A DNA stretch of 64,000 nt from Phenylobacterium sp. GTDB lineage: Bacteria > Pseudomonadota > Alphaproteobacteria > Caulobacterales > Caulobacteraceae. Where the stretch lies: NCBI RefSeq assembly GCF_016124325.1, contig NZ_WGNY01000016.1:1-64000 (forward strand), written 5' to 3'. A model generated the notes under the pieces. That model saw only the letters and a list, made by a program, of their open reading frames with translations, did not search any database and had not been told where the DNA came from. Positions 33,236 through 41,864 of this stretch are shown piece by piece. How positions within the stretch are numbered: the first letter of the stretch is position 1; the number at the start of each line of letters is the position of its first letter. The position numbers were made by a program, and so were the translations under genes.

Positions 33236-35191
33236 ATGGCGGCGGGGTCATTGCTGGTGGATCCGGCCGATCTGCTCTCGGGAATTCTCGAAATCTCCCT
33301 CGAAGGCATCCTCATTGCTGACGAAGACCTGACGGTGTTGGCCGTGAGCGTCGGTGTGGAGCAAATGTTCGGCTATGACCCCGGCGATCTGATCGGGGTT
33401 CACGTCGAAATCTTGATCCCGGCGCGCTACCACGCCGCGCATGTCGGCCACGTGGCGGCTTTCCAAGCCCGCCCCGAAAAGAACCTTTGGATGCATCAGA
33501 AGAGAGCAATTTTCGCTCGCCGCCGCGATGGGTCGGAATTTCCCGTCGAAGCTTCACTCTCCAAACGGTTTCGGAGCGGCCGGTTCATATACGTGGTGAT
33601 GCTTCGCGACGTCTCGGAGCGGTATCTGGCGGAAGCCCGACTGCAAGCATCCGAGAGAAGGTCCGCCATCGCGATCAGGACGGCGAATCTGCGCGTGTTT
33701 GAGTGCGACTTCGAGGAGCAAACCTTCATCGAGACAGGGGCGGCCGAGGCCCTGTTCGACGAACCCCCCACGTTCCAGTCCTTCACCACAGACCCGTTTG
33801 CTCTCATCCATGCGGCGGACCGCAAAGGTGTCCGTCGAGCGTGGCGACGTCACAAATCCTCCGGGCGTCCCTTCCGGGTGGAATGCCGCCTGGCAAGGGG
33901 CGACGGCCTCGAGGTCTGGGTGCTCCTTTCCGCGGAGCTCCTCAAGGATGAGGCGGGAAGGCCGTTCCGCATAACCGGGGCGTTGCAGAATGTGACTGCG
34001 CGGGTCCAGGCGCGGATCGAATTGGAGCAGGCGCTCGCTGCCGCTGAAGCCGCCAGCATTGCCAAGAGCCGCTTTCTCGCGACCATGAGCCACGAGACCC
34101 GGACGCCCCTCAATGGGGTGCTCGGAATGCTGCAGGCCGTTCTGAAGGGTCCTCTGAGCGCGGAGCAGCGCGACCAGGTCGACGTGGCCAATGCCTGCGG
34201 GCAGTCGCTGCTGATGATCCTGAACGGGATTCTTGACCTCGCCGAGATCGAAGCTGGGCGTGTCCAGCTCGAGTTTGTCGAGTTCGACTTGGCCGACCTC
34301 CTGGGCAGTGTCGCTGCGGCCTTCAATCCTCAGGCGAGCGCCAAGGCTCTAGAGATCCAGGTCGATGTCGAACGATCGCGAGGTCGATGGCGAGGCGACC
34401 CGACGCGGGTGCGCCAGATCGCCTACAACTTGGTGTCAAATGCCGTGAAATTCACCTATGAGGGCGTCGTCTCGGTGGCGGCCGAGCGGATGGCGCATGG
34501 CGTGCGCATTTCGGTGTCCGACACCGGAATTGGAATGACAAAGGCGCAACAGGCAGCCCTCTTCCGGCCCTTCCACCAGGCAGACTCCTCCACAACCCGC
34601 CGCTTCGGAGGCGTCGGCGTCGGGCTCGCAACTTCCCGGCGTCTGGCGCAATTGATGGGCGGAACACTGAAGGTCGAAACCCGTATCGGACGCGGCAGCC
34701 GGTTCGTGTTCGACGCACCGCTGGAGTGGGTCCAGCCTGAACCCGACGAGACAGCAGCGATGGCTGCCGAGGAACTGTCCCCGCCGCGTCGGTTGCGGGT
34801 GCTGGCGGCCGAGGACAATCCCACGAATCAATTGGTGCTGCGCACGCTCCTGGCGCAACTCGACATCGATCTCGTCGTCGTGCCCGACGGCCTCCAAGCC
34901 GTGGAAGCCTGGACGGAAGACGTCTTCGATCTAATTCTCATGGACATCCAGATGCCGGAGATGGACGGTCTGCAGGCCACGCACGAAATTCGGCTGAGAG
35001 AAGTTGCCTCGCAGAGGTCGCGCACGCCCATCGTCGCTTTGACCGCCAATGCGATGCCCCGTGAAGTGGCGGCTTATCTGGCGGGCGGCATGGACGCCTG
35101 TCTCGTTAAGCCGATCAACGTGGCCGAGCTGGTCCAAGTCATGATCCAGCAGACAACGGGCGGGGAACCAGTCTCCGACTGCGCGGCTTGA
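33236..35191 (+). CDS. Hybrid sensor histidine kinase (PAS-PAS-HisKA-HATPase-REC)
   Basis: 651 residues, no membrane span, so a cytoplasmic sensor. A first PAS (15-130; 'ILEISLEGILIADEDLTVLAVSVGVEQMFGYDPGDLIGVHVEILIPARYH') resembles the FixL PAS, but from memory the heme-ligand position seems to be Leu rather than His. A second PAS-like region spans about 145-260. HisKA has His286 in 'FLATMSHETRTPLNGVLGML'; the ATPase has N (LVSNAVKFT), DTGIGM and GVGVGLATSRRL. The REC domain ends with 'LILMDIQMPEMDG' and 'CLVKPI'. No partner regulator is next to it. The Fnr box upstream ties it to low oxygen. Confidence 0.92.
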   Translation: MAAGSLLVDPADLLSGILEISLEGILIADEDLTVLAVSVGVEQMFGYDPGDLIGVHVEILIPARYHAAHVGHVAAFQARPEKNLWMHQKRAIFARRRDGSEFPVEASLSKRFRSGRFIYVVMLRDVSERYLAEARLQASERRSAIAIRTANLRVFECDFEEQTFIETGAAEALFDEPPTFQSFTTDPFALIHAADRKGVRRAWRRHKSSGRPFRVECRLARGDGLEVWVLLSAELLKDEAGRPFRITGALQNVTARVQARIELEQALAAAEAASIAKSRFLATMSHETRTPLNGVLGMLQAVLKGPLSAEQRDQVDVANACGQSLLMILNGILDLAEIEAGRVQLEFVEFDLADLLGSVAAAFNPQASAKALEIQVDVERSRGRWRGDPTRVRQIAYNLVSNAVKFTYEGVVSVAAERMAHGVRISVSDTGIGMTKAQQAALFRPFHQADSSTTRRFGGVGVGLATSRRLAQLMGGTLKVETRIGRGSRFVFDAPLEWVQPEPDETAAMAAEELSPPRRLRVLAAEDNPTNQLVLRTLLAQLDIDLVVVPDGLQAVEAWTEDVFDLILMDIQMPEMDGLQATHEIRLREVASQRSRTPIVALTANAMPREVAAYLAGGMDACLVKPINVAELVQVMIQQTTGGEPVSDCAA

Positions 35192-35296
35192 ACCACAGGA
35201 TCTGCTTGGATGCAGGACTTCGGGCCTGGCCGTCGCCTTACTTCATTCGTCCCTCCCGAGTCCTGCCCGGGGCACTGAAGCGCCGACCGCTCAATT

Positions 35297-36481
35297 TTAG
35301 AAGAGCAAGGTCGCGACCTGTACGCCGGAGCGCGAGACGCCTGGCCTCTGACGGATCAGCACGTTGGCCCACGCCAATGTCCTCTGCGAGGCCGAGTCTT
35401 GGTTGTCCAGTGGCGTGACGCCATCGGGCGACGCGCTTCCTCGACAGAACGTCTCGCGGTCAGCACATGCCTGGATGGGTGCCGTCAGCTGGTCGCAGCG
35501 CCATTCCAGGGCGGCGTCCGGGCGGCGGCCGCCGAGGCCTGCCAAGAGCGGGGCCAGGAACAGCCGTGCGGTCACCAATGCGGCCGTTGGATTTCCCGGA
35601 AGACCCAAGACGATCTTGTCGCCGACGCGGCCCAGCCACACCGGCTTGCCGGGTTTGATCGCGACCTTCGCGAACACCATTTCGAGACCGAGAGGCTCGA
35701 AGGCCGATTTCGCAAAGTCACGCTCGCCCACCGATGCGCCGCCCGTGATCACCACGACGTCAGCCTCCTCCAGGGCCGCCCGGGCCGCGACCTCTAGCTG
35801 CTTGACGTCGTCGGCGACACGACGTCGGGCGCTAACCGTCGCGCCCCAGGCGGCCGCGATGGCCGCGACGCCCAGCGAGACGCTGTCCGGGATGGCGCCG
35901 GGACGAGCGGCGGCTTGGCCGGGCTCGGCGAGTTCGTCGCCGGTGCTGAGGATCGACACCCGCGGCCGGGCGACGACCTCGACGCGGTCGAGATCCGCCG
36001 CGGCCGCGGCGACGATCGCCTGGGGCGTCAGCACGGCGCCCGCCTCGAGCAACACGTCGCCGAGGCGGAAGTCACTGCCAGCTTGGCGGATATGGAGCGC
36101 CCCGCCGAGGGGCCGTTCGAGGACGGCGATGTCGCCTTCGCGGCGGACGATCTCCTGGATCACCACACGATCCGTGCCGGGGGGGACAGGCGCGCCTGTG
36201 AAGATTCGGACGCAGTCGCCAGAAGCCAGCGGCGCGGGCCTTAGGGCGTCCCCGGCGAACGCTTCGGCGATGATCCGTAGCCGCGCGGATCCGGTTTCGA
36301 CATCGGCGCTCCGCACCGCGTAGCCGTCCATGGCCGAGGTGTCGTGGGCGGGCGCCGTGCGGCGCGCGACGACGGGCGCGGCCAGCACCCGGCCCGCCGC
36401 GTCCGCGAGGGGAAGGACCTCGCCGGGCAGGGGACGGGCGAGATCCGCCGTCCGGCGACAGGCGTCTTCGAAATCGATCAA
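35297..36481 (-). CDS. moeA: Molybdopterin molybdotransferase
   Basis: 394 residues starting at a TTG (complement of 36479-36481). It inserts molybdate into adenylated molybdopterin to finish the cofactor needed by nitrate reductase. Family motifs: 'RTAPAHDTSAMDGYAVRSAD', 'CVRIFTGAPVPPGTDRVV', 'RVSILSTGDEL', 'VVITGGASVGERDF' and 'GKPVWLGRVGDKIVLGLPGNPTAALV'. It is convergent with the sensor kinase and shares an intergenic region with the DUF465 gene that holds a Crp/Fnr-like box. Confidence 0.95.
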   Translation of the reverse strand: MIDFEDACRRTADLARPLPGEVLPLADAAGRVLAAPVVARRTAPAHDTSAMDGYAVRSADVETGSARLRIIAEAFAGDALRPAPLASGDCVRIFTGAPVPPGTDRVVIQEIVRREGDIAVLERPLGGALHIRQAGSDFRLGDVLLEAGAVLTPQAIVAAAAADLDRVEVVARPRVSILSTGDELAEPGQAAARPGAIPDSVSLGVAAIAAAWGATVSARRRVADDVKQLEVAARAALEEADVVVITGGASVGERDFAKSAFEPLGLEMVFAKVAIKPGKPVWLGRVGDKIVLGLPGNPTAALVTARLFLAPLLAGLGGRRPDAALEWRCDQLTAPIQACADRETFCRGSASPDGVTPLDNQDSASQRTLAWANVLIRQRPGVSRSGVQVATLLF

Positions 36482-36589
36482 TGCCGGGCTCCGTGGGGAT
36501 GCGACGCAGGCCGCGCGGCGAGCCTGGACGGCGTTCTCGCGGGTCAGCCGCCGCAGATTTCAGTCTAGCGCGAAGGTGGCGACAGGGGT

Positions 36590-36603
36590 TTGTCGCAGAT
36601 CAA
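36590..36603. promoter_or_regulatory. Crp/Fnr-like box between moeA and the DUF465 gene
   Basis: TTGTCGCAGATCAA, eight of ten positions; about 109 bases upstream of moeA and 77 upstream of the small DUF465 gene. The same variant left half (TTGTC) occurs before moaD. Confidence 0.5.
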
Positions 36604-36679
36604 GACGCGGCTTGCCGGCCGGCAAAGGCCGCTGGCGCCGGCCGTGCGAGCTTGCGGCGCCAACCAAGAGGAGGCGTTG

Positions 36680-36850
36680 ATGAACGCACGTCTGATCTCC
36701 CTGCGCGCCCGGCACGGGGCGCTCGACCGAGAGGTCCGGTCTGAAGCGGCGCGGCTTTCCGCGGACAACCTGAAGGTGAGCGCCCTGAAGCGGAGCAAGC
36801 TCGCCACGCGTGACGAGATCGCGCGCCTGGAAGCGGGCCTGACCGCCTAG
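36680..36850 (+). CDS. DUF465 (YdcH-like) small coiled-coil protein
   Basis: 56 residues from ATG 36680 with GGAGG nine bases upstream. '[47 protein letters not shown]' is the DUF465 pattern: two short helices with a conserved 'LK..KL.LKDEI..L'. Function is not established; homologues are small cytoplasmic proteins. Confidence 0.85.
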   Translation: MNARLISLRARHGALDREVRSEAARLSADNLKVSALKRSKLATRDEIARLEAGLTA

Positions 36851-36917
36851 GTCGAGGGGGATGCGCCTGGTCGCGCCCGGCTGCGCGTCGCGATTTTCAG
36901 CCGATCGCGACGCGCGC

Positions 36918-36931
36918 TTGACGCGGGTCAA
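36918..36931. promoter_or_regulatory. Symmetric Crp/Fnr-type box upstream of the acyl-CoA dehydrogenase
   Basis: TTGAC-GCGG-GTCAA, a perfect inverted repeat fitting TTGAY-N4-RTCAA, 80 bases before the start codon at 37011. Confidence 0.65.
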
Positions 36932-37010
36932 GGCCGACAGCGCCCCACGTCATTCTCCTCGATCCCGGCGTGGGGGACGATCGGTCCCGTCAAAGCCAAG
37001 GAGCGCTTCC

Positions 37011-38282
37011 ATGGAATTCGACCTCAGCCCCCGGCAGACGGCATGGCGCGACAAGGTCGCCGCCTTCATGGCCGCGCATGTCTACCCGGCGATCCCCGCC
37101 TACCAGGCGCAGACGCAGCGCGAGGGCGCGGCGCGCTGGGCCGTGATCCCGATCGTCGAGGAGCTGAAGGCGCGGGCCTATTCGGAGGGACTCTGGAACC
37201 TGTTCCTGGCGCCGTCCGAGCACGACGAGGACGATTACCGCGGGGCCGGCCTCAGCAACCTCGAATACGCGCTCTGCGCCGAAGAGATGGGTCGCGTAGG
37301 CTTCGCCTCGGAGGTCTTCAACTGCTCGGCGCCGGACACCGGCAACATGGAGATCCTGCACCGCTACGGGACGGCGGCGCAGAAGGCGCAGTGGCTGCGG
37401 CCGCTGATGGACGGCGAGATCCGTTCCGCCTTCCTGATGACCGAACCGGACGTGGCCTCGTCGGACGCCACAAATATCCAGACGGTGATCCGCCGCGATG
37501 GCGACCACTACGTCATCAACGGCCGCAAGTGGTGGTCGTCGGGCGTCGGCGACCCGCGCTGCAAGCTGGCGATCGTCATGGGCAAGACCGACCCCGAGGG
37601 GCCGCGACACGCCCAGCAGTCGCAGCTGTTGGTGCCCATGGACGCGCCCGGGATCGAGGTGGTGCGGATGCTGCCGGTGTTCGGCTACGACGACGCGCCT
37701 CACGGCCACGCCGAAGTGGTGCTGCGCGATGTGCGAGTGCCGGCGTCCAACCTGATCCTCGGCGAGGGTCGTGGATTCGAGATCGCCCAGGGGCGCCTGG
37801 GACCGGGGCGCATCCACCACTGCATGCGCACCCTGGGCGCGGCCGAGGTGGCCCTGGAGAAGATGGTCGACCGGCTCCTGTCGCGCGTCGCCTTCGGCAA
37901 ACGCCTGGCGGACCAGTCGGTCTGGGAGCAGCGGATCGGCGAGGCCCGGATGGACATCGAGATGACCCGGCTCCTGTGCCTGAAGGCCGCCGACATGATG
38001 GACCGCGTGGGCAACAAGGCCGCTCAGCTCGAGATCGCCATGATCAAGGTGGCCGCGCCGCGGACGGCGCTGAAGGTGATCGACGACGCGATCCAGGCGC
38101 ACGGCGGCGCGGGCGTATCCGAAGACTTCGGCCTCGCCCGGCTCTACGCGAGCATGCGCACGCTGCGCCTCGCCGACGGACCCGACGAAGTGCACCTGCG
38201 CGCGATCGCCCGGCTGGAAATCGGCCGGCACGGAGAGCGCCTGCGCGCCTGGCGCGCTGGCCAACCTGGCGTGCCGGCATGA
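37011..38282 (+). CDS. Acyl-CoA dehydrogenase (ACAD10/11-like)
   Basis: 423 residues from ATG 37011 with AAGGAG eight bases upstream. A flavoprotein that oxidises acyl-CoA to enoyl-CoA and passes electrons to the ETF system. Visible: '[39 protein letters not shown]' (FAD/substrate loop), '[26 protein letters not shown]', '[20 protein letters not shown]' and '[36 protein letters not shown]' at the end. It sits among nitrate-respiration genes and has its own Crp/Fnr box, suggesting fatty-acid electrons feed nitrate reduction (inference). Transcription ends at the hairpin at 38351. Confidence 0.92.
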   Translation: MEFDLSPRQTAWRDKVAAFMAAHVYPAIPAYQAQTQREGAARWAVIPIVEELKARAYSEGLWNLFLAPSEHDEDDYRGAGLSNLEYALCAEEMGRVGFASEVFNCSAPDTGNMEILHRYGTAAQKAQWLRPLMDGEIRSAFLMTEPDVASSDATNIQTVIRRDGDHYVINGRKWWSSGVGDPRCKLAIVMGKTDPEGPRHAQQSQLLVPMDAPGIEVVRMLPVFGYDDAPHGHAEVVLRDVRVPASNLILGEGRGFEIAQGRLGPGRIHHCMRTLGAAEVALEKMVDRLLSRVAFGKRLADQSVWEQRIGEARMDIEMTRLLCLKAADMMDRVGNKAAQLEIAMIKVAAPRTALKVIDDAIQAHGGAGVSEDFGLARLYASMRTLRLADGPDEVHLRAIARLEIGRHGERLRAWRAGQPGVPA

Positions 38283-38297
38283 CCAACCCCCGAATGG

Positions 38298-38322
38298 AAA
38301 GGAGGTGATGGCTCCGAATTGA
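38298..38322 (+). other. Full-strength ribosome site followed by a four-codon ORF
   Basis: GAAAGGAGGTGAT (about 38297-38309) matches 13 bases of the complement of the 16S rRNA 3' end. It leads only into ATG GCT CCG AAT TGA (38308-38322), too close for normal spacing, and no larger gene follows before the terminator. It may be a relic start, a ribosome-stalling or mRNA-protection element, or chance. Confidence 0.4.
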
Positions 38323-38350
38323 ATGGTCTAAACGCGTATCCCCTTCGCCT

Positions 38351-38380
38351 CGGCCCCGCGGTCTCCCAGTCGCGGGGCCG
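38351..38380. terminator. Bidirectional terminator between the acyl-CoA dehydrogenase and mobA
   Basis: CGGCCCCGCG - 10-base loop - CGCGGGGCCG, a perfect 10-pair stem, followed by ATTCTT. It lies between two convergent genes and probably ends both, including the long nar operon. Confidence 0.75.
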
Positions 38381-38384
38381 ATTC

Positions 38385-38972
38385 TTATGCGGCGCGCGGT
38401 TGCAGGCGCGCCAGCTCCTGCGGGGTGTTGGCGTTGGCGAAGGGATCGGCGGGGTCGACGGGCCAGGCCACTTCCGCCGCCGCGCACGCGTCGGCGAAGC
38501 CGTTCAGCGACCGCCGGCCGGTCGCGAGATAGCCCGCCAGGACGTCCAGGGCATGTGGCCGCCAGAGGGCGCAGGTCGGGTGGCGTCGCCCGCCGCTGAC
38601 GGCGACCGCGCAGAGCTGGTCCGACCGCAACGACTCTTGCAGTCGTTCGAAGAGATCCGAAGGAAGGTGCGGCGCGTCGCAGGGCAAGGTCAGCAGCAGC
38701 CCATGGCGCCGGTCGCGGGCGTCCGCCAAGGCGGCCGCGAGGCCGGCGATCGGCCCTTCGAGGTCCGTCCGGTCCAGGAGCAGTTCAATCCCGAGCCCCG
38801 CGGGCGCCTGCGCCGGCGCGCGGACCGCGACGGCGACATCGGACGACCAGGTCCATGCGAGTTCGACAGCTCGGCCGAGCAGGGTTGTCGCCCCATAGGC
38901 CCGTCCGGGTTTGTCGCCGCCCATGCGGCGGCCCTCGCCGCCGGCGAGGATGACGACCCGCGCCGCCATCAC
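38385..38972 (-). CDS. mobA: Molybdenum cofactor guanylyltransferase
   Basis: 195 residues; either GTG (complement of 38970-38972) or the ATG one codon later. It attaches GMP to the molybdenum cofactor, giving the bis-MGD form that NarG needs. Motifs: 'VVILAGGEGRRMGGDKPGRAYG' (nucleotide binding), 'GPIAGLAAAL' and 'LLTLPCDAPHLPSDL'. It overlaps the hemerythrin gene by four bases and is the last gene of the nar operon. Confidence 0.93.
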   Translation of the reverse strand: MMAARVVILAGGEGRRMGGDKPGRAYGATTLLGRAVELAWTWSSDVAVAVRAPAQAPAGLGIELLLDRTDLEGPIAGLAAALADARDRRHGLLLTLPCDAPHLPSDLFERLQESLRSDQLCAVAVSGGRRHPTCALWRPHALDVLAGYLATGRRSLNGFADACAAAEVAWPVDPADPFANANTPQELARLQPRAA

Positions 38973-39523
38973 CTTCCGGCCGGCGCTAGCTCGACACCGC
39001 GCCGCGCCGCAAGCCGGCGGCTCAGCTTGCGCAGGTCGCCGGAGGACAGTCGCAGCCGCGCGAGCGGCAAGACCACGGCGTTCTCCAGCGCCAGGTGACG
39101 CAGTTCCTCGCTGGCGAAGCCCATCAGCGCTTGGCGCGCGCCGGCGCTGGCGCCGAGCGGTGCGCGGGCCTCCAGGCTGGCGTCCAGGTGCGCCAGCACG
39201 ACCTGCGCGGACGCCGCGTCCGCTCCATGTTCCGCGGCGAGGCGGTCGAGCGCCTCCGTGATGACGTCCTCTGGACGGGCGCGGCGGCGAAGCAGCGGAA
39301 ACAACTCTTCCTCTTCTTCCAGGACGTGCCGGGCCAAGTCGTGTCGGACGAAGGCGGCCAAGGCGGCAATCTCCGGACCATCGAAGATGGTCGCCGCCGC
39401 GGCCTCGGCGAGCCGCCGGCAGAATTCACGGTGGCGCTGGTGCTCGGCCGCGAACCACTCCAGCGGCCGGGCGAGCAGCTCGAGCGACGTGGGCTCGATG
39501 GCGATTTCGTCGGCTAGGACCAT
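38969..39523 (-). CDS. Hemerythrin-domain protein
   Basis: 184 residues from an ATG with GGAGG upstream. A helical bundle with the di-iron ligand pattern: 'LEWFAAEHQRHREFCRRL', 'AAFVRHDLARHVLEEEEELFPLL', 'DRLAAEHGAD' and 'HLALENAVVLPLARLRL'. The histidines and acidic residues fit an HHE domain. Hemerythrins of this kind bind oxygen or NO, or protect Fe-S enzymes. It lies inside the nar operon between the porin and mobA, hence a role in protecting nitrate respiration is likely (inference). Confidence 0.88.
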   Translation of the reverse strand: MVLADEIAIEPTSLELLARPLEWFAAEHQRHREFCRRLAEAAAATIFDGPEIAALAAFVRHDLARHVLEEEEELFPLLRRRARPEDVITEALDRLAAEHGADAASAQVVLAHLDASLEARAPLGASAGARQALMGFASEELRHLALENAVVLPLARLRLSSGDLRKLSRRLAARRGVELAPAGR

Positions 39524-39546
39524 GACCGGCCTCCTTCGGGCGGCGG

Positions 39547-40749
39547 TTAGTACCGGTACTCGAGCGTGAGCCAGAGTTTCGTGCGGTCGGCGAAGCCAGG
39601 CTGCGCGCCGTCGAAGATGGCCGCCTTCACCTCAGCGGAGAGCTCCGACGTGATCGGAGCGCCGGCCAGGAGGTCGAGTTCGCGGCCGTAGCGGCGCGAT
39701 CCGTCGTCGTCCGTGAACTCGTGCGCGGCCGCCTGCAGTTTGACGGGGGTGTTCCTGGGTCCCACCTTGACCACGCCCCCGGCGCGCAGGTTCAGGTCCC
39801 GGACTCCGGCTGGTGGCGTGACGAGGAAGACGTCGGCCCAACCCTGGAACGCGTGCAAGGTAGCGAGCGGTGTTGCAAATCCACGGCGCCCGTCGCCGTC
39901 GAGCCGTTCCAGCCCGACCGAGGCCCAGGCGGCCGGTCCTCTCACCCCCAGCCCGAGGTCCAGATAGTCGAGCGAGAAGCTGGTCGGGCTGTTCCTGTAG
40001 TCCGTCTGGTGCGCGAACTCGGCCGCATATGTCAGCGCCAGCTTGTTGCGCAGCGGGTGCGCGCCGGCGAAGCGAGCGCCCCAGGTGGCGTTCGATTGCG
40101 CGGCGGCGTTCTTGAAGGCGAGCAGGTAGCCGTAGCCGGTCAGCTGGCACCAGGCGGTCTTGGCGTCGACCTGCAGGATGTGGCTGTCGCTGTTCCACTC
40201 GCCCTGGGCGCTGTGGCGGCCGAAAATGCGGTGCGCCTTGTCGATGTAGGCGTAGGTGAACGTGAGATCCTTGGTCGCCTTGAAGGACGCCTTGGCCGCA
40301 TCGAAGGTCTGCTCGTTCTGCCGGAAGCCGACATTGCCGACGAAGCGGGCGTTGCCAAGGATCAGCCGCTGGCGGCCGACCACCGCGTCGCCCTGCGCCC
40401 CGCTCCACGAGACCTGGGCGCGGTTGAGCTCCGTGCCTTCGGGATCGCTCACCACCGGATAGCGCGTCTTGCCGTTGGTGGTGCTGTTGTAGTCTTCGGC
40501 CAGGGCGGTGACGTTCTCACCCTCGACCAGGGCCTTGAAGCCTTTCCAGGCGGGCGTCTCGTAGCCGAAGCGGGTGCGCAGGGTCAGGGCCTCGGCGTCC
40601 TTGCCGAACCCGTCCTGGTCGACCGTTTCGTTTCGCAGCCGCATGTGGAGAATGAGCTTGCCGGGCGGGGTATCGGCGAGCGCGAGGGCCGGCGCGGCTA
40701 GGGCGGTGAGGCCGATGCTCGCGGCCAGGCATGAACGGAAGCGGATCAC
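39547..40749 (-). CDS. Alginate-export-family outer-membrane porin in the nar operon
   Basis: 400 residues from a GTG that overlaps the PpiC stop. Signal peptide 'RSCLAASIGLTALAAPALALA'. Barrel sequence: 'KLILHMRLRNETVDQDG', 'ALTLRTRFGYETPAWKGFKALVEGENV', 'DPEGTELNRAQVSWSGAQGDAVVGRQRLILGNARFVGNVGFRQNEQTFDA' and a C-terminus ending in Tyr (LTLEYRY). The pattern is that of the alginate_exp family. In this place it may admit nitrate or let nitrite out; that is inferred only from position. Confidence 0.85.
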   Translation of the reverse strand: MIRFRSCLAASIGLTALAAPALALADTPPGKLILHMRLRNETVDQDGFGKDAEALTLRTRFGYETPAWKGFKALVEGENVTALAEDYNSTTNGKTRYPVVSDPEGTELNRAQVSWSGAQGDAVVGRQRLILGNARFVGNVGFRQNEQTFDAAKASFKATKDLTFTYAYIDKAHRIFGRHSAQGEWNSDSHILQVDAKTAWCQLTGYGYLLAFKNAAAQSNATWGARFAGAHPLRNKLALTYAAEFAHQTDYRNSPTSFSLDYLDLGLGVRGPAAWASVGLERLDGDGRRGFATPLATLHAFQGWADVFLVTPPAGVRDLNLRAGGVVKVGPRNTPVKLQAAAHEFTDDDGSRRYGRELDLLAGAPITSELSAEVKAAIFDGAQPGFADRTKLWLTLEYRY

Positions 40750-41864
40750 GACGCGACTCTACGAATGACCGTGAAGGTCTGTTTGGCGGGGACAAGCTTG
40801 GAGCGCAGCACGGCGGCGAGGCAGGCCACGGCCGGGTCCGCCGCGTCGCGCGCCGCCGAGATCAGGTTGGTCCAGCGCTCGTCGTCGGCTTCGGCGACGA
40901 ACGCGGCCATCGCCTGGCGCGCGAAGTCGGCCGGCGCGTCGCCGACGGCGTCCGCCGCCTCGGAGAGCCGCCGCGCCAGGTCGGCGTCGGTGGCTTGGAG
41001 CCAGGACAGGAGACGCTCGCCCGCCTGGCCGTCGCCCAGGAAGTCGCCAAGCGTCGCAGACCCGTCGCGCACGCCGCCATCGGCGGTCAGGCTGAGCGCG
41101 ACGCCACGGCTGCGGGCGTCCGCGGCGAGGTCCGCAACATAGCGGGTCGCCGCCGCCGTCCATGCGCGGGCCTCGAGGCCCAGGCGGATCCGGTCCTCGA
41201 CGAATTCGAAAGGCAGGTCCTGTCCGTCGATGCGACGCGCCAGCTTCAGCACATGCCAGCCGAAGCGCGAGCGCACCGGATCGATCGCGATATCTCCCGG
41301 CTGCAGGGCGTCGAGCACGTCTTCCACCTCGGGGACGAGATCGCCGGGGCGAAGCTGGCCTAGGGAACCGCCCACTTCGGCTGACGGGCAGTCGGAGAGG
41401 TCGCGCGCCAGCTCGGCGAAGGTGCAGACGCCGGCCTGTAGCGCGGCGATGGCGCGCTCGGCCCGCTCGCGCGCCGCGGCGTCGGCTGCGGACGTCGCGT
41501 CGGCGGGCTCGATGAGGATGTGCGCGGCTTCCTTGAGCGCGGGCGCCCGGAAGCGCGCCGGGTTCGCGGCGTAGACCCGCAGGCATTCGGCCTGGGTGGG
41601 CGGCGCGATCTCGACCTCATGGTCGAGGACGGCGCGAACCAGGGCTTCCTCAGGCGTTTCCTCGCGGCCTTGCTCGTCGCGCTCGGGCTGTGCGTCGAGG
41701 CCCAGCTCCAGGGCGCGGTTGAGCAGCAGGGCGCGGATGGCCAGCGCATGGCCGGCAGCGTGACGCGCCTCGGCGGCCGAGGCGCCGGGGTGGTTCTGGA
41801 CCTCCTGCGCGAGCAGGGTCTCGGGGATCTCGACCCCGTCGATGACGATAGCGCGGGCGCTCAT
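40746..41864 (-). CDS. PpiC-type peptidyl-prolyl isomerase of the nar operon
   Basis: 372 residues; the ATG overlaps the narI stop (ATGA). The first half is a helical SurA/NifM-like segment. The parvulin domain spans about 130-235: 'LKEAAHILIEPADATS', 'FAELARDLSDCPSAEVGGSLGQLRPGDLVPEVEDVLDALQPGDI', 'VRSRFGWHVLKLARR'. The isomerase core has the GG.LG and H motifs. No signal peptide, so it is cytoplasmic or acts during assembly. Placed right after narI, it likely assists maturation of the nitrate reductase. Confidence 0.85.
   Translation of the reverse strand: MSARAIVIDGVEIPETLLAQEVQNHPGASAAEARHAAGHALAIRALLLNRALELGLDAQPERDEQGREETPEEALVRAVLDHEVEIAPPTQAECLRVYAANPARFRAPALKEAAHILIEPADATSAADAAARERAERAIAALQAGVCTFAELARDLSDCPSAEVGGSLGQLRPGDLVPEVEDVLDALQPGDIAIDPVRSRFGWHVLKLARRIDGQDLPFEFVEDRIRLGLEARAWTAAATRYVADLAADARSRGVALSLTADGGVRDGSATLGDFLGDGQAGERLLSWLQATDADLARRLSEAADAVGDAPADFARQAMAAFVAEADDERWTNLISAARDAADPAVACLAAVLRSKLVPAKQTFTVIRRVAS

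Noticed and set aside
33236..33630. FixL-like heme-binding PAS (oxygen sensor) in the hybrid kinase
   Set aside because: The PAS resembles FixL in layout, but as far as I can align it by eye the heme-ligand histidine position is not His; oxygen sensing is not supported.
38319..39098. Plus-strand frame starting just after the strong ribosome site at 38298
   Set aside because: It runs through the terminator stem and antisense to mobA and has no recognisable sequence; spacing from the ribosome site is also too long.
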